Source: Treponema sp. (GTDB taxonomy: Bacteria; Spirochaetota; Spirochaetia; Treponematales; Breznakiellaceae). From it: a DNA stretch of 14,437 nucleotides. The translations under genes and the position numbers were made by a program. Location: NCBI GenBank assembly GCA_031269405.1, contig JAISZE010000020.1:1-14437 (forward strand). The letters are read 5' to 3'. The notes under the pieces were generated by a model, which ran no database searches, was not told where the DNA came from, and worked only from the letters and a program-made list of their open reading frames with translations. Shown piece after piece: positions 14,295-14,437 of this stretch. Numbering within the stretch: the stretch's first letter is position 1; each line of letters starts with the position of its first letter.

Positions 14295-14437
14295 TTAGGG
14301 AATAATCTCCGAGATCAACTCGCTCCAGCCGCTCTCGCCTTTTTCCCCGCCCCGTTCCACTTCCCATTTAAGGGCGAACCAGGCGCGTTTGCCCCGGTCC
14401 GTCTCGCGGAAGCTGATGACATGGGGGCAGCGCGTCG
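14295..14437 (-). CDS. C-terminal end of an unrecognised protein (partial)
   Basis: The start lies beyond the window. Forty-six residues are read, ending at TAA 14295-14297. Visible are RCPHVISFRETDRGKRAW followed by FALKWEVERGG, and a Trp- and Ile-rich tail GWSELISEIIP. The sequence is compatible with a real coding end: the frame is open to the window edge, codon use is like its neighbours and the aromatic/charged alternation looks like beta-strands. The pattern of a basic Arg/Lys strand, a Trp-rich strand and a final WSE-I-x-x-IIP reminds me of a conserved tail on proteins of unknown function from gut Treponema and Bacteroidetes, but I cannot confirm it. It converges with murB, separated by the palindromic element. 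No function is proposed. Confidence 0.6.
   Translation of the reverse strand, partial: TRCPHVISFRETDRGKRAWFALKWEVERGGEKGESGWSELISEIIP

Overview
The window looks like chromosome from a spirochaete, most likely a Treponema of the gut-dwelling kind. Four things point there: a long PPi-dependent phosphofructokinase, a UMP kinase of the archaeal/spirochaetal type, weak Shine-Dalgarno sites before several genes, and the gene order murB / cysS / ECF sigma, which I recall (from memory, unchecked) from Treponema pallidum. By eye GC is somewhat above 50%. No phage, transposase or CRISPR signature was seen.

Layout. (1) 1-357, plus strand: decayed 3' end of an ABC exporter ATPase gene, with a 48-bp in-frame insertion and a one-base deletion. 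(2) 354-3182, minus: a lipoprotein made almost wholly of about 26 ankyrin repeats. (3) 3209-3577, plus: a near-consensus sigma-70 promoter driving tRNA-Leu(GAG), a perfect 13-bp inverted repeat, and the orphaned C-terminal end of an outer-membrane beta-barrel gene. (4) 3588-12998, minus: eight genes in one direction. In transcription order these are cysS; a tightly overlapping block of ECF sigma factor, anti-sigma factor, small exported protein and IPT/transglutaminase lipoprotein; then UMP kinase, pfp and a secreted DUF4139 protein. (5) 13156-14130, plus: murB, divergent from cysS. (6) 14179-14260: a long imperfect palindrome of repeat-element type. (7) 14295-14437, minus: the C-terminal end of an unrecognised protein.

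How the genes work together. murB (peptidoglycan precursor synthesis), cysS (translation), pyrH (pyrimidine nucleotides) and pfp (PPi-dependent glycolysis) are housekeeping genes. The most system-like part is the sigma / anti-sigma / exported protein / transglutaminase-fold lipoprotein block at 8209-11498. Its start and stop codons overlap at all three internal junctions, which implies translational coupling, and it is preceded by two dyad-symmetric sequences. I infer an envelope-sensing regulon module in which the last two gene products act in the periplasm alongside the anti-sigma factor; nothing in the sequence proves the signal or the targets. The two gene remnants and the two palindromic elements (23-70 and 14179-14260) show that the edges of this otherwise ordinary segment have been rearranged.
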